Source: Effrenium voratum
Lineage: Eukaryota > Sar > Dinophyceae > Suessiales > Symbiodiniaceae
DNA length: 64,000 nt
Reading direction: 5' to 3'
Assembly (NCBI GenBank): GCA_963377175.1
Contig: CAUJNA010000824.1
Location: 304,501 to 368,500, forward strand
Positions 45,143-55,075 of the stretch are shown in pieces. A program made the position numbers and the translations under genes. Position 1 is the stretch's first letter, and every line of letters begins with the position of its first letter. The notes below the pieces were generated by a model. The model was not told where the DNA came from and did not search any database. It saw only the letters and a list, made by a program, of their open reading frames with translations.

Positions 45143-46084
45143 GATTTTTTTGGGTTGGGTTTGTCTCAATCACATAGGTGTCCTTATTAGGTTAATGTCG
45201 ACTTCATGTTAGTAAACGGGGTCCCCCCCCGGTATATTAATATGGGGGTGTCCAACTGGGTTTAGTGGGGAATCAGCCCACTCTTGGAGGGGCCTCCACC
45301 CCCTTTTCATAAGCAGGTTGGTTGATTAATAGGGGTGAACGCTACCAAATAGCCGTAAAGATATTCTTGAGCATAGGTGTCCTTTTTAGGTTAGTGTGGT
45401 GAAGCATAGAAGGCACTGGCCACAAAAGTGAACATCTTTCGCGGGGTCAACAGCCACCAAGATAGGTTGATACGCCATCCCGACTGTCCATCTACAGTAT
45501 TCTTAATTTGGCTTGCTTCAGAATAGGAGCCCCGGAATGGTGTCCTTTTGGTTCCCCAAGAAAAAGACAACCCCGAAAAGGGTAATTACCGAGCCTCAAA
45601 ACCAGCGAAAGGCATACAGACACCCTCCTGCGCTGTTGGCATGGGTTTTAGTCTTTTGGTCCTCTGCCAAAAGAAGCCGAAGCTTGTGCTCCAATGATTG
45701 GCAATCCTCTGGGCCCCCATACCACTTCAGCCCAATTGACTTGGTGGCTCCCAGCCATGCCCTTAGCCTTTTAGCTTAGTGTTTAGTGGTAGTTTCCATT
45801 TAACCCACTGAAAGTTAATTCTTTTAGCAGGGGATCTGAGGGCATCCCAATTGAAAGGAGTATGGGTCAAGCATAAGTCAGAGGCCATCAAGCCCCAAGC
45901 ACACATGCGCCACGGACCTGCTGGGTGTGGCTGCGGTATCTTTTTTTGTGGAGTTTCGGTCGGTTTTGAGAGCTGATGGGTGAGAGAGCTGATGGAAGTG
46001 GTTTTACAAGGGGGTGAATGATTGAGACAATGGGTTTGCCATGAGTCTAAACCGCGCAAACATCCACGAAGGTTCCTGGTCGTA

Positions 46085-46190
46085 TGTTTGCCGGGTGTTT
46101 TGGAGGAGCCCCCCTCTGGCATGTGTCTCAAGATGAAGCTGCCAAGATCGGCGCCGCTGTCCCTTTCAGGCTCCTTTGTTGCCGCAACAA
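46085..46190 (+). CDS. possible exon
   Basis: The frame FAGCFGGAPLWHVSQDEAAK then IGAAVPFRLLCCRNKK is open and not obviously repeat-derived. It runs into an (AT)n tract at 46199, so it must be spliced or non-coding. Confidence 0.25.
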
Positions 46191-46198
46191 AAAAAGGC

Positions 46199-46229
<31 letters not shown>

Positions 46230-46418
46230 CTATATTATATCTATATATATATATATATTGTATATATGTATATATATATGTATGAAGGCTGGACAATTAT
46301 CAATGCAGGCTATTGTAGTAATTATGGATAGTTATGCAGTCTGGGTGAGATTGTTACTTATGCCAGTATTAATGTTCCTTGAAGGTGGAAGCTGCCAGCC
46401 GCTTAGGAAGGGTGCCAG

Positions 46419-46574
46419 AATGGAGACAAGCAAGCGGATGATAAGAAGGCAACCCGGAAGCCAAAACGCAGGGTTTGGGCTGGGAACCCACGTGGTCATT
46501 CTTCTGGAAGTGCTGTTGACTTCGAATTCATCCGGAGTCAGGGGCGGCTCCCCTTTTACTTGCTGGTGCGATAA
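46419..46574 (+). CDS. candidate terminal exon or small ORF
   Basis: GGTGCCAG precedes AAT. The frame is 51 codons to TAA: NGDKQADDKKATRKPKRR, VWAGNPRGHSSGSAVDF, EFIRSQGRLPFYLLVR. The Lys/Arg-rich start is basic-domain-like. A second frame is also open here, so the call is tentative. No family is recognised. Confidence 0.35.
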   Translation, partial: NGDKQADDKKATRKPKRRVWAGNPRGHSSGSAVDFEFIRSQGRLPFYLLVR

Positions 46575-46649
46575 GTGAATGAGGGAATGAACCCAGGGAT
46601 TTACCAGAAGCCACAAGGGATGCTGAAGGGTCATTCCATTTCTCATTCC

Positions 46650-46735
46650 CTGCCTATCGCAGCGATCGCAAGTTTCGCAAGGAAATGGTGCTGCGGTTCC
46701 CCTCGCTTCTGGGACCCGCTGTGAACGTGCGCTCT
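46650..46735 (+). CDS. candidate exon
   Basis: CTATCGCAG precedes CGATCGC. One frame reads RSDRKFRKEMVLRFPSLLG then PAVNVRSPEIWLR. It is open to the family C element that starts at 46745. No clear donor. Confidence 0.4.
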
Positions 46736-46744
46736 CCGGAGATT

Positions 46745-46864
46745 TGGCTGCGGGTCAAAACCCGGATCCCATTTTGGGCTAGGTGAATTCACCACCCAGT
46801 TTAGAACCTATTTTAGTGGGGCTTGGGATGTTCACTGGGCGCACGGGATTTTGACCCAGGCCCA
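46745..46864 (+). mobile_element. TIR element family C, copy 5
   Basis: TGGCTGCGGGTCAAAACCCGG at the left, GGGATTTTGACCCAGGCCCA at the right, family interior present. Candidate exons lie on both sides within 30 nt. Confidence 0.65.
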
Positions 46865-46889
46865 TTTGGGGTCGGCAGCTCCCTCGCAG

Positions 46890-46976
46890 GCAGCCGCCAG
46901 CTCCGAGCGCGCGGAGCAGGGGCTTCTGGAGGCGCAGCAGGAGCTGCGCCTGGAGCGGCGGAGAGTTGAGGAGGCG
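46890..46976 (+). CDS. candidate coiled-coil exon with ELRLERR motif
   Basis: CCTCGCAG precedes GCA. The frame AAASSERAEQGLLEAQQ then ELRLERRRVEEAES belongs to the same repeated-exon group as 43372, 45035 and 48253. The end may be GCG|GAGAGC (GA, 87 nt, phase 0) or A|GCTTCG (GC). It lies 25 nt after a family C element. Confidence 0.6.
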
Positions 46977-47143
46977 GAGAGCTTCGCCGGGCGTGGCTTG
47001 AGTGGGGCGTGCCTCCTTCTCACTTCCTGAGTTCATGAACTTTAAACTTTTTGGGAAGACCATTTTAGTGGTAAATATAAAGTTTGGACTTTTTATGGGC
47101 CATCCACTCAGCCAGTGAGCCTTTGAAGGGATGTTGGACGCAG

Positions 47144-47243
47144 AGGCGGGTCATCCCTCTTCATCCGCTAGCATAGCATGGGAGGCTAATGACCTGGAAG
47201 ATTCGAAGATCAAGTTCCGCTTCAAGGGACGCTCTGTCAAGTG
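47144..47243 (+). CDS. candidate exon
   Basis: GGACGCAG precedes AGGCGGG. The frame AGHPSSSASIAWEANDLED then SKIKFRFKGRSVKCH could end at CAT|GTTAGT, which is also the terminal motif of a family L element. The peptide looks globular. Confidence 0.35.
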
Positions 47244-47504
47244 CCATGTTAGTGGGAGGGAGGGTATTTTTCTTGGTTGTTTGTTTCCCCGCATTCGCGG
47301 GGAGCCGATGTTGATTGAGGGATGGTCGGTCGGAGCCTTCCCATCATTTCCCCACACCATGTGCAAGTGGTTGAAGTCAACTTGTTTTGCAGCCTTGATT
47401 GCTCCCTCTTTGGCATTTGTGCATTCTTTACCCAAATCTTGCAAGCCGGCAGGGGACTTTTTACTTTTGCAAAGAGGGAGACAGGGTCACAACCAAACAG
47501 AAAC

Positions 47505-47815
47505 CCATACACACACAAACAAACACAAACACAGGCACAGACACAGACACATGCACACACGCACACACGGACACAGGCACGGGCACAGACACCAACACAA
47601 ACACAAACACAAACGCACATGCCCACGCACACGCACACCCACACCCACACTCGCGCATGCACCCGCACCCGCACGCACACACACGCACAGGCACTCACAC
47701 GCACACGTGCAAGCCGGCATGCAGGCACGCAAGCACACCGCACACCAAGCACCACACATCACAGACCACACACCACACACAACAGACACACACACACACA
47801 CACGACTTGAAACAC
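47505..47815. repeat. degenerate CA-rich tract
   Basis: About 300 bp of ACACAC, GCACAC, ACAGGCAC and CACACCC units. The THTHT-type frames are artefacts. Confidence 0.8.
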
Positions 47816-48252
47816 ACAATCAGTGATAAAACCAGGTTGGTAACCCCGTTGAGAGTGGTCCCCGTTGAGACTGGTCCTCAGTTGAAACTGGTTGCCGGTA
47901 ACCCAGTTGAAACATGAAAGCCAACCGCCCACAACGAAAGCGGTGCAACAACCAAACGCGACCGCAACAAAAACCGTGCTTTGACTTGGCTGTTGAAAGG
48001 CAGTCCTCAATCCTTACGAACAGAGTTTGGTCCTCGGTTTTCCAAATGGAATTTCGGAGCAACACTCCAACTTAGCGCCAATAGAATGGGGTGTCACAAT
48101 CTTGATGGCTCCGAGCCATCCCCTGAGCTTTTTAGCTTTTCTTAGTGTTTAGTGGGGATGTCCATCTAACCCGCTGAGACTTAAGCTTTTAGCGGGTTAA
48201 CTTTTAGCTGGACCCTCTTTTGGTTGATGAAAGCGCACCTTGGGATCCGGAG

Positions 48253-48315
48253 GAAGAGCTTCGCCTGGAGCGCAGGGTGGAGGAGGCGCGGAAGGAGGGG
48301 GGTCTCCAAAGAAGC
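48253..48315 (+). CDS. candidate coiled-coil exon with ELRLERR motif
   Basis: ATCCGGAG precedes GAA. The frame EELRLERRVEEARKEG is the fourth member of the repeated ELRLERR group. The 3' edge is unclear among G-rich sequence at 48296-48303. A truncated family B element follows at 48356. Confidence 0.5.
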
Positions 48316-48355
48316 GCCCAAAACCGAGGGAAGAGGGCCATCCAGTAGATGGTCC

Positions 48356-48415
48356 TACTGTGGATGGACGAAACCTGCACCACCTAAGAAACTTTGGAAT
48401 GATGATTCCCCGGAG
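48356..48415. mobile_element. TIR element family B, copy 3, truncated
   Basis: The left end TACTGTGGATGGACGAAACC and the interior GATGATTCCCC are present. No right terminal repeat follows. Confidence 0.55.
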
Positions 48416-48837
48416 TTTAGAGTAGGTGGTCCTATCACCTGGTGTCACAAAGGTAGTAAAGCCAAAAAGGAACCTTTTTCATGTTAGTAGAACCAACAGT
48501 GAATGATTCGGTTTTGGCGCTCAAACGAGGTAAGGAAGGCAAAAATAATCAGGGCCGACTCCAAATGTTGCTTGCTTGGTCGGTACCAGGGGCCCCCAAA
48601 AACAGAGCCAGGAAAGCCTCAGTTCTGCGCAGACCAGATTGAAATCCTTCTAACCCAGCCAGCCAGCATAGTGTCCAAAGGCAAGCCCTGAAACCCGTGG
48701 ACGCAAAGGGGGGAGGTTTTCAATCGCGGTTGGTTACACAGATTGTCACTCCAAGTCGGACAGCAAATCTACTTAACTAAACACCCTTCATGACCGAGAG
48801 CCTCATGAAATTGGTTGACAGACTAAATTTTGATTTG

Positions 48838-48943
48838 AGGGGTGTCTTTTTCGGGGACCCCCAAACGCGAGTGTTGTTTTTTTGTTTCCCCGTTTCCCTT
48901 CAAAACCACCAAAAAAGCGGTACCCTCAAAAGAAGACACACCC
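48838..48943. mobile_element. TIR element family N
   Basis: GGGGTGTCTTTTTCGGGG at the left, ACCCTCAAAAGAAGACACACC at the right, with TTTCCCTTCAAAACCACC inside. Related pieces are scattered widely (e.g. 5385-5450, 7850-7915, 40110-40170, 41870-41930, 60064-60120). Confidence 0.5.
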
Positions 48944-48983
48944 ATGTTTTCAGTTTGAATATCCGCACCGAAGAAATCGTACG

Positions 48984-49118
48984 CTAGGTCCCCCAGCTAG
49001 GTGCCAACTTCTACCGTTTCTTTTCTGGGGAGGGTTCCCCTACTACAATTGACAAACCCGGGCGAAAAAAAAAAACAAGTGTTTCAACTCATTCTAAGCT
49101 CTCTACTGGAGGACCTAG
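48984..49118 (+). mobile_element. introner-like element family D, copy 3
   Basis: CTAGGTCCCCCAGCTAGGTGC at the left, CATTCTAAGCTCTCTACTGG then AGGACCTAG at the right. The frame after the terminal TAG is open into the 49147 exon. Confidence 0.75.
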
Positions 49119-49146
49119 GAAGCTCAACCCCAGCCTTGCAACCGAG

Positions 49147-49209
49147 GTGGAGGAGACCGCAGAGCGCGCCTCGCGCGCGGAGGTGGAGAAGGAGCCGAGC
49201 GGGGGCGGG
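49147..49209 (+). CDS. candidate coiled-coil exon
   Basis: AACCGAG precedes GTG and GT follows GGG at 49210; 63 nt, phase 0: VEETAERASRAEVEKEPS plus GGG. The frame is open upstream (KLNPSLATE) to the terminal TAG of a family D element at 49118, which is an alternative acceptor. Confidence 0.55.
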
Positions 49210-49659
49210 GTTAAGGGAAGAGGTGGGCCACGGGGATCTTTGGAAAAGCGACCCGTTGGTGTGTTTCCTTTTGCTTTTTCTTTTCGGGGAGGTTTTTCCA
49301 AGGACATATATACTTTGTTGCATTTTGCCAAGGGATGTTAGGACTTTAACTTTTTGCCAACTCATAGGTGTCCATATTAAACCTCTAAAAGTAAAAAAAA
49401 CAATAAACAAAATAAAGCTGGGGAGCAGAAAGCAACCGGGGGATGAGTGACGACTCAGGGGAGCGTCTTGCTGCACTCTTTTTGGGGGGCACCCCCAAAT
49501 ATCCGCCAGGTTGATTCAACTTCTGTGACACAAGGGGATCTCCCCCTTTTTCTGTAGAGTTAGTCTTTGGGAATCCCTTTCTGTTGTATCACAGAAGATT
49601 CCATTTCAACCACAGCCCTGGAATCCTTCCTTCACTTCCATTTGCCGAAGAATAGGTTT

Positions 49660-49795
49660 CATTCGTTGATTTCCCATTCTTTTCAACCATCGTTCTTTCC
49701 AAAGACCGGATCCGTTTTCCCTCGGTTTCCGGAGGAATTCTAGAAAGAAGGATCCCTGGAAAGAATGGCAATGGAAGGTACCCCTAGAAATCTTC
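49660..49795 (-). repeat. dispersed relative of the 155 bp satellite, copy 2
   Basis: CCCATTCTTTTCAACCATCG, ACCGGATCCGTTTTCCCTCG, GATCCCTGGAAAGAATGG. CCATTCTTT and AAAGAATGG form inverted ends, so the satellite may derive from a TIR element. Confidence 0.55.
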
Positions 49796-49930
49796 ACTGT
49801 TCTTGGCATGTTTCTTTCTCTTTTTTTAAACAAGTTTTTTGGTTCTGTTCATTTTTGCTGGTCTGCAAAAAACAGACAGTTCTTCGCTACCATACCAAGA
49901 GTAGAGATGAAATAGAAGTTCATCATTTTT
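49791..49930 (+). repeat. dispersed repeat family I, copy 2
   Basis: Same order of landmarks as at 39634. The 49949 exon begins about 20 nt after its end. Confidence 0.65.
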
Positions 49931-49948
49931 TTTGGGCGATTTCGCCAG

Positions 49949-50040
49949 GCCGAGGCCGCGTTTGCGCGGCGCGTGGAGCTGCGGCAAGCCTCGGAGCTGC
50001 GCGCTGAGCAGCTGGAAAAGCGGCGAAGCGAGGAGGAGAC
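49949..50040 (+). CDS. candidate coiled-coil exon
   Basis: TTTCGCCAG precedes GCC. The frame AEAAFARRVELRQASELRA then EQLEKRRSEEET is a clear heptad peptide. The donor is uncertain: possible GA donors lie near 50033-50039. It begins directly after a family I repeat. Confidence 0.6.
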
Positions 50041-50690
50041 GGGGCACATGGCACAGGAATATGGTCTTCTTTGGTGCATTTTTGCTTCAACTAATGGGTT
50101 TTCCATTAAGCCTCTCAAAGTTAAACTTTTAGCAGGGGAGCAGAAAGCAACGGAGTCTTGGTTTTAGGGGAAACCACCAGGTTTTGGTTGCAAAAAAGAT
50201 CTAGCAGGTCCAAACTAGCTCTGTCTGCCAAGCTCCAACTGCAAGACTTTGCAGCTCTGCCAACCTGCCTATGTTTCCACACTGCAGTGCCCAAGCACGG
50301 CTGCAGGCCTGGCAAGGTGGCAAATTTGTCCAGTCTGCACGGGTTCCTGTTCAGCTTATTGCCCAAGCAAGGCTATGGTTGCAACATTGCAAATCTGCCA
50401 AAGTTTCAACTACTTTGAATTTAAGAAAAGCAACAAAGGATGTCTGCATACCGCAAAGGGTCCCAAAACAAATATATGCCCAAAGGGGCTAATTACTACT
50501 ACTGGTTGCTCCTACATACAATCATAACTAACCTTGCTGTCATAGGACCCGCCCCATTGGAACTGCTTCGCCTCTTGTATTACGATTTTTTGATGGGTTC
50601 AACAGGGCCGCTGAAGAATTTATAAGTGTACCGATGTGGATGCAGTTTCTTCCGGAATGAGCAGATATCAGTGATCAGGTAACCCTTACT

Positions 50691-50782
50691 TGGCGGTTTA
50701 ACTTGGTGGTTTGGGGATTTGAACCCCTGGTTCTTGTAGGAAATTGTGCTTAACCACCAAACCACCAATCCAAGCCACCAAC
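50691..50782 (-). mobile_element. tRNA-like element family E, copy 3
   Basis: The most compact copy. On the minus strand: TTGGTGGTTTGGTGGTTAAG, CTACAAGAACCA, GGGGTTCAAATCCCC, AAACCACCAA. The T-arm is perfect. The D and anticodon arms are imperfect. Confidence 0.55.
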
Positions 50783-51149
50783 TAGAGGGAAGTTGATGCT
50801 AGATATCCTGCCTGTTGTCAGGTGGTTAGCGCGTACAATCCTTTTCGGGTGATTGTTGACTCTGGTTGGGGGTCTTCCTGCAAAAAGAGCTGTAACTTCA
50901 CTGTTCTTGGCATGTTGTTTTTGATTCTGTTCATTTTGGGCATGCGTCCTGTTAGGACCCGCAGTGTTTTGGCGGCGGTGAAATCTGTTGCATGCGTGCG
51001 TATTACTACAAACACTTCACATTACCCACCTCGACCAAAATACTTTTAACTAACTTCCCGGCCCTGGGACCGAGGCGAATTATTTGGCAGGCATGTGCGC
51101 AGTTCGGCGCGGACACGAGTGAGCGGGGCTGATCATTTGAAGGCCTGTG

Positions 51150-52420
51150 TGCAGTGCTACGTGGGCGCACTTGACGTGAGCGGTGCTTACTTACCATTTT
51201 GCGGGGTCATGTGCAGTTTTACGCGGGCACACTTGAGCAGGTGTGCTTACTTACCATTTGGCGGGCACGTGTGCAGTGCTACGTGGGCGCACTTGAGCGG
51301 TGCTTACTTACCATTTGGCAGGCGTGTGTGTGCAGTGCTACGTGGGCGCACTTGAGCGGGTGTGCTTACTTACCATTCGTCGGGCGCGTGTGCAGTGCTA
51401 CGTGGGCGCACTTGACGTGAGCGGTGCTTACGTACCAGTATGCGGGGTCATGTGCAGTTTTACGCGGGCACACTTGAGCGGGTGTGCTTACTTACCATTT
51501 GGCGGGCGCGTGTGCAGTGCTACGTGGGCGCACTTGAGCGGTGCTTACTTACCATTTGGCAGGCGTGTGTGTGCAGTTTTACGCAGGCACACTTGAGCGG
51601 GTGTGCTTACTTACCATTTGGCGGGCGCGTGTGCAGTGCTACGTGGGCGCACTTGAGCGGTGCTTACTTACCATTTGGCAGGCGTGTGTGTGTGAAGTGC
51701 TACGTGGGCGCACTTGAGCGGTGCTTACTTACCATGTGGCAGGCGTGTGTGTGCAGTGCTACGTGGGCGCACTTGAGCGGTGCTTACTTACCATTTGGCA
51801 GGCGTGTGTGTGCAGTGCTACGTGGGCGCACTTGAGCGGTGCTTCCTTACCATTTGGCAGGCGTGTGTGTGCAGTGCTACGTGGGCGCACTTGAGCGGTG
51901 CTTACTTACCATTTGGCAGGCGTGTGTGTGCAGTGCTACGTGGGCGCACTTGAGCGGTGTGCAGGCGTGCAGTGGCGCACTTGAGCGGTGCTTACTTACC
52001 ATTTGGCAGGCGTGTGTGTGCAGTGCTACGTGGGCGCACTTGAGCGGTGCTTACTTACCATTTGGCAGGCGTGTGTGTGCAGTGCTACGTGGGCGCACTT
52101 GAGCGGTGCTTACTTACCATTTGGCAGGCGTGTGTGTGTGCAGTGCTACGTGGGCGCACTTGAGCGGTGCTTACTTACCATTTCGCAGGCGTGTGTGTGC
52201 AGTGCTACGTGGGCGCACTTGAGCGGTGCTTACTTAGCATTTGGCAGGCGTGTGTGTGTGCAGTGCTACGTGGGCGCACTTGAGCGGTGCTTACTTACCA
52301 TTTGGCAGGCGTGTGTGTGCAGTGCTACGTGGGCGCACTTGAGCGGTGCTTACTTACCATTTGGCAGGCGTGTGTGTGCAGTGGTACGCGGGCGCACGTG
52401 AGCGGTGCTTACATTGGGCG
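51150..52420. repeat. 59 bp minisatellite, about 21 units
   Basis: Unit landmarks: GTGCTTACTTACCATTTGGC, AGGCGTGTGTG, TGCAGTGCTACGTGGGCGCA and CTTGAGCG. Early units form a higher-order repeat of about 241 bp (the variant TTGACGTGAG recurs at 51171 and 51412). A deleted unit lies near 51960. Frames across it shift at every unit, so it is not a protein repeat. Confidence 0.9.
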
Positions 52421-52440
52421 CCCCTCGCCACTGGCGTCAG

Positions 52441-52599
52441 GAGCTGTCGAAGGCCCAGTCCGCGCTGCTCGCCTCGGAGCGCCTCGTGCGCTCCATGGAG
52501 CGCCGCCTGGCCCGGGAGGCCGCGGCCGCTTCTGCCGCGGAGGGCGAGGCCGCGGCCTCCGCGGCGGCTGAGCTCAGCGCGGCTGAGGCCGCGGCTGCG
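52441..52599 (+). CDS. candidate coiled-coil exon, Ala-rich
   Basis: ACTGGCGTCAG precedes GAG and GT follows GCG at 52600; 159 nt, 53 codons, phase 0. It reads ELSKAQSALLASERLVRSM, ERRLAREAAAASAAEGEAAA, then SAAAELSAAEAAAA. It stands 20 nt after the end of the 59 bp minisatellite. The intron to the next exon is only about 200 nt. Confidence 0.7.
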
Positions 52600-52801
52600 G
52601 TGCAGGCGGGGCAACGGGCAATGTGTTTTGTTCAGGATTCCCTTGTGGTGGTGGTTTTTGCAGGAATCCAACTATGTCGTCTTTGTCTTTTTTTCAGGAT
52701 ACCCCTGTTTTGAGGTTGGCTTCAAGCAGCCAGCTGTCACTTTTGTGCCCGGACCCCCCCCAGCTTTGACAAACAACATCTCCCCCATCTCCGCTGTGCA
52801 G

Positions 52802-52894
52802 GAGGAGACCAGGCTTCTCGGCCTGGAGCGCGCCCAGGAGGCCAAAGCCGCCCTCCAGGCGCGGGAGGAAGCGCAGCGCTGCTCGCCATGCGAA
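52802..52894 (+). CDS. candidate coiled-coil exon
   Basis: GCTGTGCAG precedes GAG; 93 nt, phase 0, donor GAA|GTTGCG: EETRLLGLERAQEAKAALQA then REEAQRCSPCE. Strong heptads. If read through, the frame stops two codons later at TAG. Confidence 0.65.
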
Positions 52895-53229
52895 GTTGCG
52901 TAGACCGTGGCACGCGTGGCGCCTTTTCGGTAGGAATCGGCACCCTCCAAAAGATGACGTTCTCCCTTTGGTTTCCCTTTAACATCTACCAAAAAGGGAT
53001 TCCCCCTTAAAAACGACGGAGACACACACCCAGTGGTTTTGGTACCTCCTTGGTTAAGCTCGCAGGGACCCCAAAATGGGGACTGCCTTTGGGCGGGTCC
53101 ATTTCGATACGATCGCAGGCAATTGCAAACACCCATTTCGCCTGTTTGCCTTGCGGGTTTAAGCTGTGACGGTATTTTGACGTCGGCCCTTCCCCCTCGA
53201 ACAGCACCTTTTGCAATTCCCCAAACGCC

Positions 53230-53396
53230 TCTATTCAAGGTGATTGGGAACAATTGTGTTTTTTGTGCCAAGGCTGGGGAAATATCGAACGTCCTCAAAA
53301 TCAGTTACCGTGTGAATGGTGAAACAATTGTTGGCCCTTCCCCAAAAATAAATCTTGAGGTTGGGGTCGGCGAAGGGTTTTTTCCTTGGCCAGTCT
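53230..53396 (+). CDS. possible exon, unknown protein
   Basis: An open frame reads FKVIGNNCVFCAKAGEISNV then LKISYRVNGETIVGPSPKIN to TAG at 53397. It is protein-like but low in GC and without clear splice edges. Confidence 0.25.
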
Positions 53397-53540
53397 AGGG
53401 CTTTGAGAGGAAACTTGAGAACCTCCGAAAATGGAACCACTCTGAGGGGGGAGGGTTCCTTGCCCTTCAAAGGTCCACGGTGAATTCCATGTGAATCTGC
53501 AGGGCGAAAATGGTACCTTGGTTGACCAACCAGACGACTT

Positions 53541-53661
53541 CTAGGTCCCCCAGTACTGCCCTTCTCCCCTTTTTTTTGGGGAGATTCGGTTCCCCTACTA
53601 CAATAGACTACAGAGAAAAAGCAAAGGGTACCCTTATTCTAACCTCTCCAGTAGGACCTAG
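53541..53661 (+). mobile_element. introner-like element family D, copy 4
   Basis: CTAGGTCCCCCAGTACTGCCC at the left, TTCTAACCTCTCCAGTAGGA then CCTAG at the right. TTGACCAA occurs on both flanks, but not flush with both ends. The 53736 exon begins 75 nt downstream. Confidence 0.75.
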
Positions 53662-53735
53662 TTGACCAAACAAACATGATTTGCCGGACATCGTCTGGCT
53701 CCGCCCGGTTGCCCGTTCTCCGAGGCTACCGCCAG

Positions 53736-53808
53736 GATTTCCTGGCGGCGTCTTCCGAGCTGCTGCTTGTGAGGGGCCAGCTGAGTCAGCTGCAGAGGCG
53801 AGACTGGG
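53736..53808 (+). CDS. candidate coiled-coil exon
   Basis: ACCGCCAG precedes GAT. The frame DFLAASSELLLVRGQLSQLQ then RRDW ends at TGGG|GTGCC, or earlier at CTT|GTGAGG (33 nt, phase 0). A family D element ends 75 nt upstream. Confidence 0.55.
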
Positions 53809-53966
53809 GTGCCTCGATCGGGATCCTCTCTAAATTTGGGTTTTTGTTGTCAAAAACCGGTACCCAAAATGGGTTGCCCTGGTAAATGGAAACAAGTCGA
53901 CTGGAAAACCTGCGGTCTCCTGGCAGTGGAATTTCGACTCATGCCCGTATGACACATAATTTGAAC

Positions 53967-54080
53967 ATAGTGGATGGTTACGAAATCCAAGCAACACACA
54001 CCACCTAAGAAACCCTTCTGATGATTCCCCTGTAAATACCAACAAACAAAAGTGGTGCAGGATTTTGTCCATGCACCGTA
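53967..54080. mobile_element. TIR element family B, copy 4, diverged
   Basis: TAGTGGATGGTTACGAAATCC at the left and GGATTTTGTCCATGCACCGTA at the right, with GATTCCCCTGTAAATACCAA inside. Confidence 0.6.
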
Positions 54081-54533
54081 GTATAAAATGTGTTGTCGCG
54101 ATTGGAACGTGTTTGTTTTTACATACAGGGTTCCCTTGATTTCCAACCTAAAAAACACTACCGACGGAAACTCACCTTTCAGGGAAAGTAATAAAGTGGT
54201 TGAGCAGTTATGCGGAGGGAATTAAATAGATTGTATCACAGGAAGAGGCCTTGCCATGTCCCACAACCAGATTGTGGACCCCTTCAACAAGAATCCGTTC
54301 AAGGTCTTTGGCGCTCTAAGGATGGCCACTTGGGACACCCTTTAGAGAATCCGCTTCGAAGTGACGAGTTCTTTTTCACAACTCAGTGTTTCTGTTTAAA
54401 AGTGGGACCATTGTGGCTTACCCCCCCCCGGCAAAATGTAACATGCTCACCAAGCGGGGTCCTCCAAAAGGGCCTCTCCAGGGTGTCTACAGCATCGGGG
54501 GTGCCTGACTTCCCAGTCAGGTTCCATGTTAGT

Positions 54534-54624
54534 TGTGGCATGATGCGTCGGGCAATTCAAGGAGAGTATCTCCTCAACGGACCTGTTGGGTTGCTTCGGG
54601 TGAAGGAAGCGAGAAAAGCGCTTG
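54534..54624 (+). CDS. candidate exon
   Basis: The frame CGMMRRAIQGEYLLNGPVG then LLRVKEARKAL is followed by G|GTGAGTC, a strong donor. The preceding CCATGTTAG is the end of a family L-like terminal repeat and could act as the acceptor. Confidence 0.4.
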
Positions 54625-54742
54625 GTGAGTCATTTATGTTGGTGCGAGGTGATTCTACCTGGCTTACTTGGAGTAGTGAAGCCTAATATAAAACTTCACA
54701 ATCAGAGAGAGCCAAGGCCAAGGGATGAAACGTGTGCTCATG

Positions 54743-54850
54743 TGAGCCACAATCAAAACCCGGGTAAATGAAGGTGAGTAAGAGACAATCCCCTTGCCAT
54801 AAATAGTTGCGGCCGCCTTTGTATTTCCTGAAGCATGGTTCTGGGTCAAA
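54743..54850 (+). mobile_element. TIR element family A, copy 3, right end lost
   Basis: Left TIR and GCGGCCGCC core are present. The left arm carries GAAG|GTGAGTAAG. The right terminal repeat is replaced by unrelated sequence after TGGTTCTGGGT. Part of the 54.69/55.02 kb duplication. Confidence 0.65.
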
Positions 54851-54956
54851 ATTTAACCACCAGAGGACCGCAGGGTTTAGTCCTTGGTTCCATTTACCAG
54901 TGCAGCCCATTTGGGGTACCGTTTTTGACAACCGCACCCACATGATTCCGGGTTTA

Positions 54957-55013
54957 TAGACTACAGAAAAAGGCCGCCCTTAATTATTCTAACCTCTCTA
55001 CTGGAGGACCTAG
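54957..55013 (+). mobile_element. introner-like element family D, copy 5, right half only
   Basis: Starts within the element at AGACTACAGAAAAAGGC and ends TTCTAACCTCTCTACTGG then AGGACCTAG. The left half is missing. Confidence 0.65.
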
Positions 55014-55075
55014 ATAAAACTTCACACTCAGAGCCAAAGGACAAGGGATGAAACGTGTGCTCATGTGAGCCACAA

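Noticed and set aside
47131..47826. 231-codon frame rich in Thr/His
   Set aside because: Its second half is a CA-rich simple repeat; only the part at 47144-47243 was kept as a possible exon.
51095..52401. Cys-rich frames (CVQCYVGALERCLLTIWQA) as a secreted repeat protein
   Set aside because: The 59 bp unit is not a multiple of 3, so the same peptide appears in rotating frames; non-coding minisatellite.
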